DNA of 64,000 bases from Nigrospora sphaerica (taxonomy: Eukaryota; Ascomycota; Sordariomycetes; Amphisphaeriales; Apiosporaceae). The stretch is from contig JAGVVL010000015.1 of NCBI GenBank assembly GCA_018287875.1, forward strand, positions 1,364,001-1,428,000, given 5' to 3'. Positions within the stretch are counted from its first letter, which is position 1, and the number at the start of each line of letters is the position of its first letter. The position numbers and the translations under genes were made by a program. The notes under the pieces were generated by a model. The model worked only from the letters and a program-made list of their open reading frames with translations, had not been told where the DNA came from and did not search any database. Below, piece after piece: positions 46,309 to 58,393 of this stretch.

Positions 46309-47866
46309 GTACGCACCCATACACCTAACCCGCTTTCCTCGGCGCCAGCTTGGGGAAGTACATGTGAGATACGAGTACATATGTAATGGAGGCGGCACCA
46401 GAAGGCGTCTGGAAGGCATGAAGGACACGGCGTCTGGGGTAGGAATGGATACCACCAAAAGTTTTTGCCTTTTTATATTCTCTTTGCATCGTATTCGCGT
46501 TTGTCACTATGCCCATCAGAACGGAGATGGCCAAATCATCTGTCACGTTTTCTGTTCTTCCTATTACTTAACCTGTCCGCTGCCGTCCTGACCCTGTATA
46601 AAGAATTCCCATCTTGTGTCTATGTATACTATGCAGAGCGGACCGTGGTGGCAGTTGCTTGCCACCCGGCGGCTTGTTCTCTTGGTCGCGCTCTCACCCT
46701 TCCATCTCTCTCTTACCACGCGTGTGCGCATACGAATTGGCATGTTCAAGTGAACGCCCACGCACGCCGGCGTGTGGTTCTGCCCTGGCAGCCCCCGAAG
46801 CGGCAGGCCCCTGTGCGTGCGGAGCGAACATCGCACCGGGACGGTCAAGGATAGAAAACCTACGACACGCAACCGCACAAGACAAGACCCGATTTGCTCA
46901 GGTCGCTGTCGCGGCCGGGCAGGGCGAATCCAGCAGGACGGGTCGCCATAGTGCCCGCCTGAAAGCGCGGCGACCCGAGTGGACAAGGGCCGAATGACGG
47001 TTGGGCCAGTCAGCGAGGCATGCGGGGAGATGTAGACACGGGTGGGTAGGGATGGGTATGGGTCAAAGGGAGGGAGGATGCACAAATCGTGCGTGTACCG
47101 GGTGGTGTTGATGGTGGTGGCCACCACTATGCGTGGAGAGAAGATAGTCTTTGTAAAGGGGGAGCGTGAATACCTCGATGATCATCCCCGACAACTCTTG
47201 CCCCTAACCCTGGATAGAGTACGGAGCCTAAGCTGCGGCCGCCTTACGCTAAGCAGAGGGTGAACCGCCTATGCTCACCCTAGACTACCCTAAGCTAAGC
47301 ATTATACGTGGTTTTAATACCGAGGTAAACTTACTGTGAGGATGGCAGGAGGTGACCACTCGACTACAATGCCAAAAGGCTGGCAGTGTCTCCCCTCGTT
47401 GAGACGCACCCCTCCTGCCCAGGCCTCTATGGACATAGCAGGGCCAGGCACAGCAGCAACCCTTATAAGGACCTCGGATGATGTGCTCGCATCTAGTGTA
47501 AGTCGACACACCAATAGATGGGAACTGCAGTCTTGAAGGGCCGGGTCGCCCTCGTCTCCGGACTCTTTAGCTTCAAGTCACCCCGCATCCCGGATTTATC
47601 CATTAGGATATCCTCATCCGCCTGTTAAGGCCGTTAGGCAAGGCTTCCAAACTGAATAGTCATGCCCCAAAGTGTATGGCCCTCAATCTGGACAGGGTGT
47701 GGGGGTCTGAGTTTTGTGCGTTTTGCTCAAGCAGAGGGCGAAGCCTTGTTCAAGTCCACGAGCTGAGCTCATAGTCCATCAAGGCTCAAGCAAAATGCCC
47801 CGAAGCTCGTTCGTTAAGCCGTCCGGGATATTCGGTAAAAAGAGCAGAGAACGACGAAGCCCCCGT
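46309..47866. other. Intergenic region, 3' flank of TSC2
   Basis: About 1.6 kb with no recognised gene. The stop codons of TSC2 (plus) and the degenerate membrane-protein gene (minus) face each other. GC drops from about 46.3 kb on. At 47220-47300, short CTAAG/CCTA runs recur (CTAAGCTAAG), but I could not find terminal inverted repeats or a transposase. Confidence 0.65.
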
Positions 47867-50370
47867 CTACTCGTACCACCGACCCTTGCGAAACCTTTCC
47901 CCCATGCCTTCCGGAGCCAGCGCCACCCGGCCCACGTCGCTGCCGGCCCGCACGTCAACCACGCCGACGCGCGCGCGCCGGGGCCGTTTGGACGTCTCCT
48001 CGCTGCTCTCCGGGCTGTTCCCGACGGGCCCAGGCGTGTAAAGTACGGTGAATCCCGGGCCAGCCCGCCGACCGAGCCGAGCACCGGCGGCGTGACGAGG
48101 TAGCACCGCAGTACGAGGGTTCCGAGGGCCGCAAACGTCATGACGGCCATGGAAAGGAAGTAGGTTGAGATTCAGGGGGGCGTCCAAGACGTATATGGCC
48201 AGTAGCGGTACCTCCAGGAGGGCTGTTGTGTTCCACACCTCCCTCGTGTCTCTTCCCCCGGCACCCAGAACAGACTGGGGGTTGATGGTGGAACCCACGA
48301 GCGTGTCGGAAAACATGCTCATTCGGTCCTCGAATATCTCCATATAGATGTTCCACAAATCAACGTCCCGGTGCAGGTGATATGTAAATGTTGTTGAAGG
48401 ATCCTCGAGGAACATCTCGGCAAAGGACACTCCAATTCCCCGTCCCACGGTTCCAACGTGCGTCCCGAAGAAACTGATAACAGCGCTAGGGACCAAGTTT
48501 AGATTTCAGTTTCCGACATCGTACAGGACGACCGGCTTAAATATCCGCCGTATCCATTGTACTCGGCAGTTGTTTTGGGCCTCGATCCCTTGGGCCATGC
48601 AAAACACCTCGGCGTCGAGGTCGATAGTTTCGATGGCACACATCGGTTTCCCAAGCTGCCTTTGGTTCCAATGAAGATCTCCGAAGCTGCTATGCCATTA
48701 GTGCTGTTGCTGGTCCTATAGTCCACTGCAAAGGAGGCGGCGGATCGAAAATGATCGACAGTATTGCCCTTCGATAGTCTTCCCTCCGAAAAACAATTCC
48801 ATCAAGGCTGTATAATAAGGCGTTTCATCCAGGCTCTCATTATATCCGCCGAACGATTTTAGTGTGCCGAGAACCAGTCGGTAATGTCCTGTTGAAGTTG
48901 GAAATCCTGAATCAGCGAGTGATACTAGCAGACCTGCGTTTACTCAAGCACGAGGTGTACTGAGAGCCGCTATGGACACTCACCTCGCTCAATTCTTGAG
49001 GATTTTCCAAGCTGTTTACGCATACTCACTGCTAGCACTTTCAGATGGGGTAAGCACTGATATACACAGTATACCATAGGTGAGAACCTGCATTACACAC
49101 GTCGTAATAGTTATCACGGATCTTGAAGGTGACGTTTCCAAGAAAGGTGGGATCCAAATAATAGGAACGGACGCCCACAAAGCTACTGTGATTCTGCAAA
49201 CTCGTGTTCCGAGGCACGTTGAGGCACTTTCCAGGGTCAACCGGATCGTATCTTGGCGTTCGGCGAAGCTTGGGAACACGGGGTTTGTCCCCCGGGCCTA
49301 CCGCTGTTCGAAGAGTAGCGTCGCTAAGGCCCCCAAGTTTTTTGACAAGTTCCTCGAAGCCGGAGCAGGAGTCGCTGCAATACTTACTTGCAGCTTCCAT
49401 AGACTCAAGAGCGCTTGAAGTATGTCATCTGGTTCCAGGGGCCGAGCTCATCCGCCTAGGTGCCTGGGGTGAACACCAAATCATGTTTTGACCCAACTGA
49501 ATCATTCTGGATTGCCGATTGATCGACGAGCCGTACGCTCCTGAGAGAGGCTTGGGAGCCGAGAGGGTTGAAAGCCCAAAGAACAATAAGGAATAGCGCC
49601 CATGGATTGAGGGCGGAGAGAGAGAAATCTGATAGGATGGTGCTAACCGCCGTTAAAGAACCTAGCAGCTGCTCCAAGAGCTTGAACGTGTCAGGTCTCT
49701 TCGGAAGGTTAATCAGGACCCAAACTCACCACAAGCCGTTCACCTTTTTGGGGCGCCAGTTGGCATAGACCCTCAAAGCGTTTCCTGTGACAGCGGAGAA
49801 GATGACAGGCTAGAATGAAGCTGCTAGCTGTGTTGCTTCCACCACTTTCCTAGACCATTGCGTTTCTTCTTGACCCTGCAGCTCGACGACGGATATACCG
49901 AGGACTAATCCGAGTCGGATCTTCTCATGAAACGGCTGCTTAGGTGCTAAGAGTCTCTCAAATTAGAGGTTAGGGGGAAAGCACCCACCCGAAAAACATA
50001 ATGACAATATGATGCTGATCACATCGCCGAGGAAACGATACCACGGTGAGCCGTTCCAAAAAAACCGGTTTCCTGGTACGGTTTTCTTCGAGCAAGGCCG
50101 CGTTCGAGGTCCATTTTGCATCATGTGGTCTATCGTCTCTGAATCGCCTGTCAACCTGGTCACCAGTCCCGGGCGTTGGCTCCGGCGTTGACTCTGTCTC
50201 TCGCTTGCTGTGGAATCCGTATCCTTGAGGGGACCTGTTGGATTGTTCGTGGGGACCGGGCCTGCAGCTTTGACTGATCGTTCTTTCGACGTTGCAAAAG
50301 TTTGCCTGGCGGGAAGTTTGTGGATACGGTAGAAGCCGATACGTTTGGTCCAGATTGGGTGGTAGATCAT
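47867..50370 (-). pseudogene. Degenerate fungal multi-pass membrane protein gene
   Basis: Fragments of one protein lie in order on the minus strand but in shifting frames. The N-terminal SPWYRFLGDVISIILSLCF membrane segment (about 50050-49995) is followed by WSRKVVEATQLAASF-stop-PVIFSAVTGNALRVY (about 49850-49770). Next come LLEQLLGSLTAVST and PWALFLIVLWAFNPLGSQAS (about 49680-49550), then PRYDPVDPGKCLNVPRNTS and GNVTFKIRDNYYDVC (about 49260-49100). Further on are DLDAEVFCM...VQWIRRIF (about 48630-48540), FAEMFLEDPSTTFTYHLHRD, MAVMTFAALGTLVLRCYLVTP and the C-terminal RARVGVVDVRAGSDVGRVAL. The order matches a large, unnamed family of ~600-700 aa ascomycete membrane proteins (WAFNPLGSQASLR is its hallmark). 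Defects: an in-frame TAG between ASF and PVIF, and a one-base shift near 48045 (DSPYF to TPGPVGNS). A second shift is near 48150. One 63-nt GTGAAC..CAAG intron (before LLEQLL) is plausible, but not all breaks can be introns. Confidence 0.65.
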
Positions 50371-52538
50371 CGGACTTCTGTAACTCGTGATACTTAGTAA
50401 CAGTGAGATTAAGTAGGTTTCGGGAATAGTTAAGCTTTTTCTTTTTCGTCTTCTCCTTCCTCATTGTTTACTTGTCCGAACTAAACGCGGCTCGCCATAT
50501 ACTATTGGCTGTTTTGCTCTGCAGGCCACACGGCACACAAATACCTCGCTACCATGCCTGTCCGACCTCTCTCGCACAGCCTAGTCTACAAGTCACAAGC
50601 CGACGTCGCAGACCAGGCAGGCAGTGAAGGGGCCGTGAAAGGGGCACTATCCCATAACATCAGCCGCCAGAAGCCTGGCGACCCCCCTTAAAGGAACGAT
50701 TTCCGAGTAAGGAGAAGAATAAGAGTATGCTGGCAGTGAGCGGACGGTGAATATATACCCTCCTAGATCTGCCGTCATGGTTATGAGGCTGGAGAACACT
50801 TGGCAAGTCAGATTGCATGGCTTTTACGTTGGCCTAATGAAATTTAGCGTTCTGCTAAATTTCCGGGCGTAGGCATATCCTGCGGCAAGCCAACCCCTGC
50901 ATGCATTCGATGGCCTACCTGAAGAGTCCACGTATTTGCTCGAGGCAGACTGGATCTCGGTTCCAGTAGTCAGAATAGCGAGGCTAGACGGCGCCTCTTA
51001 GTCTAAACGTTGTTTAAATGTACTTCCCATGCTTGGCACTTTTTTATAGTCCTCCATATTATGCACCAGAGAGCAAAGGCAAGCGGCTGGGAAAGGCGGG
51101 CCGTAATTCGCGGGCCGTTCCTAAAGCGTCCAACTCTTCCTACATGGCATCGAATTGCGCGGACAGTCCACAGTGACACTGCCAACTTCCCAACGCCACC
51201 CAAAAAGCAGGGGTGACCTTGCAGCGCAGCAGCGGGAGCAGCCTCGCTTCGATCGTCTGCTTCGCCAGTGCGCTGTGGCGTGATTACCCCCAGCAGCGCG
51301 CGGCTCGGGCGCTGTGTGACGATGGCAGTACCGGGACCTGAGGAGGAGCAGCCACGAGGGGGGCGTCACGCTTGGCCGCGTTATGGTACGGTGGCCGGCG
51401 GCCGTTGGGGGTTTCGACCTCCCTCCTACGGCGAATAATAATGCTTTGTCTCTCGCAGGGGGCAGTGACACAAAAACCGGTAGGCTGCTTTTCGGGCCAT
51501 CGTGGCCCGGGGCTTCGGGATGCTCTATCATAGGCCAGCCAGCGTAACCCGTCTAGCGGGCGTCCAGGGCCTCGACGAAGTCGGTTACACCCGGTATACC
51601 CGACATGGTGACGGAAACGTCCGCCTCCTTGTCCGTGGGCCATTCGCCTCTCTCTCATGCCCCCGCCATGCAGAGCGGAGAATTGAGGGCTGTAGTTTGC
51701 GGCACCTCTACTGCACCACAAAATGCAGGCTCGGCAGCTCCCCTGTCTCTGGGACCATGCTGCGTAACGGTCATTCCCAAGTCGCACGCCGCATGCTCGT
51801 AGAGGCTCTGACTCAGACCCGCGCTCTCCCTCGCGGAGAACTCCCAAGCTGGCAAGCGCTATCACAATCAGCCGCCGAGCAAGGACTGGTAGATGAGGGG
51901 GGGGGGCATCAAGTTGCGAATGCAGGCCTGCGGCGCAATTGAAAACCCTGGACTGTGTAACGTCCCTGTGGGAGCTGTGAGGGGAAAGTCGGCTAAAAGG
52001 AACGCGCGCACTTGGACGCCGACGACGTAAAGATGCACCCCAATCATGGCGCCGCTGAACAGGGAAATCTTTCCTGTGCGTCTGATACGGCAGTAGATAC
52101 GACGTGCATCGTGCTTGGCCGCCAATCCTCCAAGCAGGCAGTTCCGACTAGGTACCCGATGCATGGCACCCAATACTGAGGGGGAACTGCCTGATCCAGA
52201 TGGGGAGGGGCGTCCTGGAGTCGGCCATGATGGTGGTTCGAATAGGTGTCAGTTGCGTTGCCAGCAATGCTGATAATCCCCAGCGCCGTTACACCGGCCG
52301 CCAGACCTCGCGGTATCTAGCCCACTCCTGCCATCCTGTTGCCGTATCAGCGCCGTTGATGACCTTTTGGCTCACATGACTCACCTATGGACTGAAACCC
52401 CTCGTGGCCGCCTTTCATGCCGTCTAGGAAAACCCGCTGCATACCGTGGATATCCAGTGATCGTATGCATGTGTTGAGAAGACGAAACATGATGGCGTCT
52501 CTGCGTATGGTAACTGCTTGAGGGCTCCCTGATCGTTG
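50371..52538. other. AT-richer intergenic region
   Basis: About 2.2 kb with no recognised gene. It contains a perfect 10-bp inverted repeat at 50839-50863 and a ten-G run at 51897-51906. A minus-strand frame (51868-52173) with MIGVHLYVVGVQVRAFLLAD looks membrane-like but could not be assigned to a family, and no exon chain leads into it. Confidence 0.6.
50839..50863. repeat. Small perfect inverted repeat
   Basis: Arms GAAATTTAGC (50839-50848) and GCTAAATTTC (50854-50863) with loop GTTCT. AT-rich hairpin in intergenic DNA. Confidence 0.9.
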
Positions 52539-53927
52539 TCAGTTTTCGGCACTCAGGCGCACGTACTCGAGGTCCTCACCAGCAATGCAGATGCATGTCA
52601 CGCCTCCCACATCGTGACCTATAGAGGCGGCCCATGGCAAGTCCATCTCAGCCTGCGTCCCGCTGTGTGGGAAATAGGTCAAGGCAGTAGCCACAATGGT
52701 CGTCCCGTGCAGTCCCAATACAATGTCGAAAGGCGCGCTTGCCGCATATTCGTCATGGAGTCCTATGGTATTGTCGCGTAAGGATTCTTCCTTGATGAAC
52801 TGCATTACCTTATCGTGCTCGTCCCCGTGACAGATCCGAAACGTAAAGCCCTCCATGGCTGCCGAAAAGTTTCCGCTCGGCCAGTCCGCGATGTTCAAGA
52901 CCCAATCACTCACGGTCCGGCCTTGGCCGTCCGACTCGAAGTCCATGGTCCAGCCGCGGCGTCGAAACCACTCGACGGACGACGAGTCCTCCGGGATACC
53001 GTACAAGAGACGGGGAAACGTGCTGCCCAGCTGCAGTAGTCGCACTCCACGCGTCTTCTTCAATTCGCTCAAGGCATGCCCTTGCAAAGCTGATCCGATG
53101 CCCTTTCCCCTATGCGAATGTTCCACCATTAGTATGGCCAAAGAGCCAACTAGCCCCGTGTTGTCGCTGTTTACGAACGTCGTATACGTGGCGCAGAAGC
53201 CGATGACTTGCCCTGTGTCGGGCGATTTGACCGCGTAGTGACGGCCGAAGCCCCCACGGTCGAGTAAGGACCGCAAGACGTATGAGGAAAGTTGATAACG
53301 CGGGGGCAGGCAGCTTTTCCACAGCTTTTCGATGGGTGATATGTCGAATTGGCTCCATTCATCTGGCAAAACTTCGATGGACCATTGCCGCTGTGGCTCT
53401 ATGCTCTGTATCCTGTGGAGATCCTCTCCGAATAAGGCGGCTGCGGCGGTTTCCAGAGCCTCGGCAGAGTAATGAGGCGCCTGGACAATGGTGGGGAAAT
53501 CTGTCTCTTTCAACTTCAATCTCCCCGCCCCGTAGCATACCAAGACAATGTAAGGTATGGAAGTGCCAGCTGCCAGGGCGATGTGAGCAAGGTCGATCTG
53601 CGACGGCTGGTTCGCTATGGGAGCACCCGATATCACAAATACAACGGTTTGCGCCATGCTGATGTGCTCGATATGATAATCCGTGATGCCCCTCTGGGCA
53701 GTATACGGCACGTGACGCACCCGAGGATGTCGCGAGGCAATGGCTCGCCCGAAGCACTCAAAAGGGTCTGTTGCGGATGCTTGGTGGTGCCTTGGGGGAA
53801 CCACCACGGGGGTCAGAAGGAGGATGGCGTCGCCGTCTGCCAGGACGTTTGACAGGGGGATATAGGCACGGTCATCGCGGAAGACGGCGACGTTTGTCTG
53901 TCCTGGAGCCCAATCGAGGGACGACAT
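52539..53927 (-). CDS. GNAT acetyltransferase with GH3 C-terminal-like domain, lacking the glycosidase domain
   Basis: Single frame of 462 aa. Residues 1-170 resemble the C-terminal (non-catalytic) domain of fungal GH3 beta-N-acetylhexosaminidase-like proteins (DGDAILLLTPVVVPPR, DPFECFGRAIASRHPRVRHVPYT, SQIDLAHIALA). Residues about 180-350 are a GNAT fold, with acetyl-CoA loop motif EHSHRGKGIGSALQGHAL (RGKGIG at 273-278) and the family blocks GFCATYTTF, RLLQLGSTFPRLLYG and EWFRRRGWTMD. Residues 355-460 form a second GNAT-like half (HDVGGVTCICIAGED). In full-length relatives (~900 aa) these follow an N-terminal GH3 barrel. No such barrel is visible upstream, where an in-frame TGA closes the frame about 27 codons before the ATG. 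The ATG context (GCAATGTC) is acceptable. Either a functional stand-alone protein or a 5'-truncated relic; the intact 462-codon frame argues for recent truncation or selection. Confidence 0.8.
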   Translation of the reverse strand: MSSLDWAPGQTNVAVFRDDRAYIPLSNVLADGDAILLLTPVVVPPRHHQASATDPFECFGRAIASRHPRVRHVPYTAQRGITDYHIEHISMAQTVVFVISGAPIANQPSQIDLAHIALAAGTSIPYIVLVCYGAGRLKLKETDFPTIVQAPHYSAEALETAAAALFGEDLHRIQSIEPQRQWSIEVLPDEWSQFDISPIEKLWKSCLPPRYQLSSYVLRSLLDRGGFGRHYAVKSPDTGQVIGFCATYTTFVNSDNTGLVGSLAILMVEHSHRGKGIGSALQGHALSELKKTRGVRLLQLGSTFPRLLYGIPEDSSSVEWFRRRGWTMDFESDGQGRTVSDWVLNIADWPSGNFSAAMEGFTFRICHGDEHDKVMQFIKEESLRDNTIGLHDEYAASAPFDIVLGLHGTTIVATALTYFPHSGTQAEMDLPWAASIGHDVGGVTCICIAGEDLEYVRLSAEN

Positions 53928-55919
53928 TGCGGCCGGTAGGCCACACCAGCTTCCCGTGGACGCAGAAATTGGCAGGCGTACGAGCGCGCAACTTATAACG
54001 AGAGGTCACTTGCTAATTATCAGTCAGCAGAAGCAAGTGAAGTCAACCGTCTGCTGCACTTACACGATGTGTACTGAGAAAGTACTCAGTCGTCCGCCTT
54101 GACGCTGGGGTTGCAAAGAAGACGCATGACTTTCTGTGACCCCGTGTAACTGGTTCCAGCTGAAGCGGCTGACTGCAGAATTACGTTGATGAGAAAAAGA
54201 ACGGCGCCTTGATGGCCAAAAATCCCGTCGCGTGCGAAAAGGTGCACAGGGACAGCAGCAAGTGGGTTATGTGGTAAAGACAGATGGGAGGAATGGAGCG
54301 AACGGAGATGCAGGTAACAACCACTTCGGGTACGTCCGGGTACCCAGACTCGTCCCACGGTGTTGCGCGTGTTAGCGGGGTGAGAGTATTAGCCAATCCT
54401 GTGATTCATGCGTCGGCGCTCGACCCGACTATTGCTGGACATTGATATGGTGAGGACTTGCCCGTCAAGAAGGCGAGAGACCAGCCGTAAGTATATGCGA
54501 AAAACGCCAGAGAGATATGCAAGGGGAATTCGCCGGTCGTGGTAGGTGATTCGGGCTGCTGACGAGACCGTTGCATTATGTTGGTTTTCGGCCCCAACGG
54601 GCCAGCCAACCGGGAGAGAAGGAGCGATCCTCTTTCTTATAGAACGAATGCACCATGGAACTGGCTGCACACGGATTTGGCCAACTTCCGGCGGTTGGGC
54701 GCTGACTCTCTTGTCTCTCATCACTCATCGTTCCCCACGTCACGGCCCCCCCACCGTCGGCGCGTGTGTTACACTGTAGGTACCAACCTGGTTCAATTCG
54801 AGCGTGTGTGTGGTCCGGTAGTGGTGACAGGTGGTCGAGCTTACAGCAAGTCCCATCACGGTATTGTCGTCTTTGCATGCACCTTCCTTGGGCCATGTAA
54901 GATGTTTGTGGCCTTCAATGGCCGAGCATGGGTGGCGTTCAGTGTCTGTATGCTGTCTCTGTGACCCCGGTCAAGGATCTTTAGGTAGAAGTAAGCAAAA
55001 CGTTACGTGGTGACACAAGCGTCGCCAATATTGGGCGCTTGGTTGGCTGCCTGTCAGCAACGTGAAGGAAAGAGACTGCTCGTGGGTTAGCTTTGCTATG
55101 GGGCGGCAGGTCTGATACATACGAAGTCCCGTCTCATTTGCAAGCGGTAGGAAGTATTTGTCCACGAACAGCCTTCACCGAGTACGGCGTCCATGTTGCC
55201 CAGAGTCTCTCTCACATGGCCGGGGTCTGCTGGGTCATTCTCAATGGTGCGAGCAAGCCCTTATCGCTTTGTACAACAACGCAACGACAACTTCTACAGG
55301 CAGCTTGGCTCACGATGCATGGGAATGAAAGCAAATGGCGGCGGCAAGCATTGCGAATGAGAAACAGTGGACCTTTGCCGGCGTCAGGCTAGAGTCGGCA
55401 AGATTGAACGTCGATTAGATGCTATGAAGGCCATCCTGATGCACCGTGGCAGGAACGTTGCAGCGAGGTTGTATTTTGGTTGTACCGGAAGGCGGGCGCA
55501 ATACATGTGTAAAAGGTACGTGTGTTCAGCGGAAACTAGTTCTGTAGATGGATCGAAATCGCGCCCATGGCTAAAGCCTTCAAAAACTTTCCTTACTTGC
55601 TTCTTTACTTCATTCACGTCTCTCTCGTATGAGAAACTGGTCTAGGAGTTTGGAATATCAAGTTCGAAGGGAAGTAAAATACTCTACTTAGGGTAAGAGG
55701 TGGGCAAATAGGTACTAAAAGTATGTATGTACATGAGGTACTTACCTAGTGCAAGCGCGCGGGGAGAAACAGATGGGCGGCGCATAAATTCCGGATTAAG
55801 CGCTATGCAAGCGATGACTACTTATCCACCCCGTCTGTCGCGTCTTGGAGGCGCGTCTGCGTGTATAGCGAAAGGACCTCGTCGGCATCCAACCACCCCC
55901 CAACACGGTGGGTACCCCG
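53928..55919. other. AT-richer intergenic region upstream of MIS6
   Basis: About 2 kb between divergent starts of the GNAT gene (minus) and MIS6 (plus). I looked on the minus strand for a GH3 catalytic domain (a KHFPGHG-type motif) and found none. Short frames only. CCTA/GGTA runs occur near 55735-55745. Confidence 0.65.
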
Positions 55920-58393
55920 ATGATGGACGACCAAGACGACTTCCATCAATCACTTGCTGATGTTGTCCAAGGTAGGCGCCCTGCACTTGGAAATATCGGC
56001 ATCACCGTGGGCCGGTTCTAACTCCCGCTGTCAGGCGCAAAGCTACCGGCCAAACGCCGCGGAACCAATATAAAGCCGGCTGTTGAGACCCTGTGCACAG
56101 CCTGTTTCGAAACCGGCATCTTGCCGGATGACCTCCGGGAGCTGGTCGATCTCATCACGAAGCCCAGTCATCTGGACCAAGCAAGCCTTAACCACATTAT
56201 CAAAAACTTGTACCCGGCCGCCGCAGTCGAGAGCGACATTATCGTCAATATTGCTGGCTGCCTCGGCCATGGAGTCCTCAAGCCATCCCTCGCCATACAG
56301 GCTGCTCTTCTGAAATGGATCATCATGGTGTACCCCATCTTGGATAAGCAAAGCGTGCTGTCGCAGTGTTACTCGGTCCTGTTCAGCCTTCTCGACACCG
56401 CTGCTCTTCGGTATGCACCGGAAGCCTCTGCCACTCCCTAGCCCATGCGAACGACTGTTAACCTGAGGAAGCCCACAATTATGCCACCTACTGGCCTTGA
56501 TCACGCGTCGCAAACACGTCCGGCCGTACCGGATCCAACGCATGTGAGCATCTCCTTGCCTAACTGAGCTTCCCGCCGTGCTGATGGACGCAAAGCCTCT
56601 CTCTGAGCAGACAGACGGGAAACGACCCGGCCCTCACGGGGTTGCTCCGGGTCTTCAAGGATTACTACCCAGAAATCGTAGTTGGCGAGGCCACGTGGGG
56701 AAAGGCGTCCGCGTTCAAGGTAGGTGGTGAACGCTGTGCTTCAAGGACCCGCGCTGATGACAGCAGCATCCCGATCCCCAATGGCGTGAGCGCTTGCAGG
56801 AAATACGAGAAGCCCACGCGCAAAGCCTTCAAGCATACGACGGCCCCAAAGACGCCTTCCGTGTCGCCCGCCTCTACGCGAACGGGAAGAGGAGGGCGAA
56901 TCTGGTACCCGAGGTGCACACCTCCCACGCCCAAGAGGTAAGGTTCCAGACCATCCCCTAGCATCGTACTCTGGCACCCTCTGACCACCGCCATAGACCT
57001 CGGTCACGCTCGAAGAGATCGAGAACGTGAAGGGGCTTGTCGATGAGCTCGAATCTATCGAGATGCCGAACCAATTAATAGCAGTCTTATCTGACCCACT
57101 CCTCCAAAAGTTGTTGTTGCTGAGGCCAGACGGCGAGGCACACCAACGTATCAGCAACTGGCTGGTTTCCTGCGCCCAGGATCTGCTGGGTGGCGAGGGC
57201 CTAGATGAACTGGAGGGGATTCTCGAGCCGTTGAAGACTTATGCCTCAGCTACCAAGGTGAGTCGCCAATGCAGCGGCATACCAAAATCAACAAACTGAC
57301 AGCGATACGCAGAACCTCCCGCCCGTAGTATTGAGCTTCTTCAGCGAGTTTCTCAAGACTTGGGATGGACGCCAGGGAAGGCATGCCATACTGGAGATTC
57401 TTTCATACGCCCCTTTGCCCACCGTCGACTTTTCTGGTATGCAGACTCAGCGTCAATACACTTCTTCAAGCACTGACAAGGCCTCCAGAACTTTACCATG
57501 GCGTGTTCCAGCCACTCGAAGGCAAAGTCCTCGACGGGACAGCCGACTCCCAGGTGCAGCTGCTACAATGTTATGCGGCGCTACTCCGGAATTGGATCAC
57601 CTTCATGCTTGCTCAAGAGCCCGACTCGCCGCGCCTTTCCGGGGCCGCCTCGGACCTCGTTTCTCATGGCAACGCCTTCTGTCTAGCGGCGCTCCAGACG
57701 TCGAACGGCGCCCCCACGCAATGCGCCATCCTCAGTTTCTACGAGCAGGCGGCCTTCTTGGCCTCCAAGGCTCCTTTCCTCCAGCACGCCCGTATCGTGG
57801 TCCCGCCCTCGCCGCTGGTTTACCTGCTCTTTTTCGGCTCCGACCCCAGCACCATCTCGCGCCTCTCGGGCATCCTGGCGCGGTACAAGGAGGGCTTCCA
57901 AGCCGTCATGGCCAAGTCCCGGACCGGGTACACGATCGACTACATAAACGGGTTTAACGGCTTCCTGATGGACATTTGCAACTGTCTCTGGCGGGGCCGG
58001 GCGTTTAACGCGCAGGACGCCAACGCCCACGGCTGCTTGCTTGCCAGGGCTGTCGTGGATGAGCTGGCGGCCTACGCCAAGGACGTCGGGTCCGGCGTGG
58101 CCTTCGGCTCCTTGTTCACGCTCTCGGCGTCCCCGGCGTTCGGCTTGCTGACGACTGACCACCTGCGCGCGATGGAGGAGGCAGAGATGGAGCAGGGGCC
58201 GGACGATCTGGAAGTCCGACACGGCGGCCCCGTGTTCAAGGCCAGCCTGGCGAAACTGGCCAAAGAGGGAGGGCTGAACCTGAGCTGGGACGACTTCCGG
58301 CTCGGCGTCCTCAGCCACCTGGAGGAGCACGGCATGGGCGGTGTTGGCGTGCTGATGGGCAATACCATGACGACGCTGATGAAGCGTGCGTAG
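55920..58393 (+). CDS. MIS6: Inner kinetochore protein Mis6/CENP-I (Ctf3)
   Basis: Eight exons give 694 aa: 55920-55971, 56035-56410, 56472-56543, 56596-56719, 56767-56937, 56997-57257, 57313-57436 and 57489-58393. The seven introns are 47-63 nt, all GT..AG, with every phase consistent. The joins yield continuous family text: DVVQ-GAKLPAKRRGTNIKPAVETLC, TAALR-PQLCHLLALITRRKHVRPYRIQRI-LSLSRQTGNDPALTGLLRVFKDYYPEIVVGE, SAFK-HPDPQWRERLQEI, HAQE-TSVTLEEIENV and TVDFS-ELYHGVFQPLEGKV (runs interrupted at exon joins). There is an in-frame second ATG at codon 2. Mis6 is mainly alpha-helical and belongs to the CENP-H/I/K group of the constitutive centromere network, promoting CENP-A loading. The family length is about 700 aa. 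The third acceptor (GCAAAG at 56595) was chosen because it keeps SLSRQTG. Confidence 0.93.

Noticed and set aside
47220..47330. Possible transposon end with CTAAG repeats
   Set aside because: No terminal inverted repeats, target-site duplication or transposase could be found.
51868..52173. Minus-strand membrane-like frame, considered as an RTA1-type fragment
   Set aside because: The expected RTA1 motifs are absent and no neighbouring exons support it.
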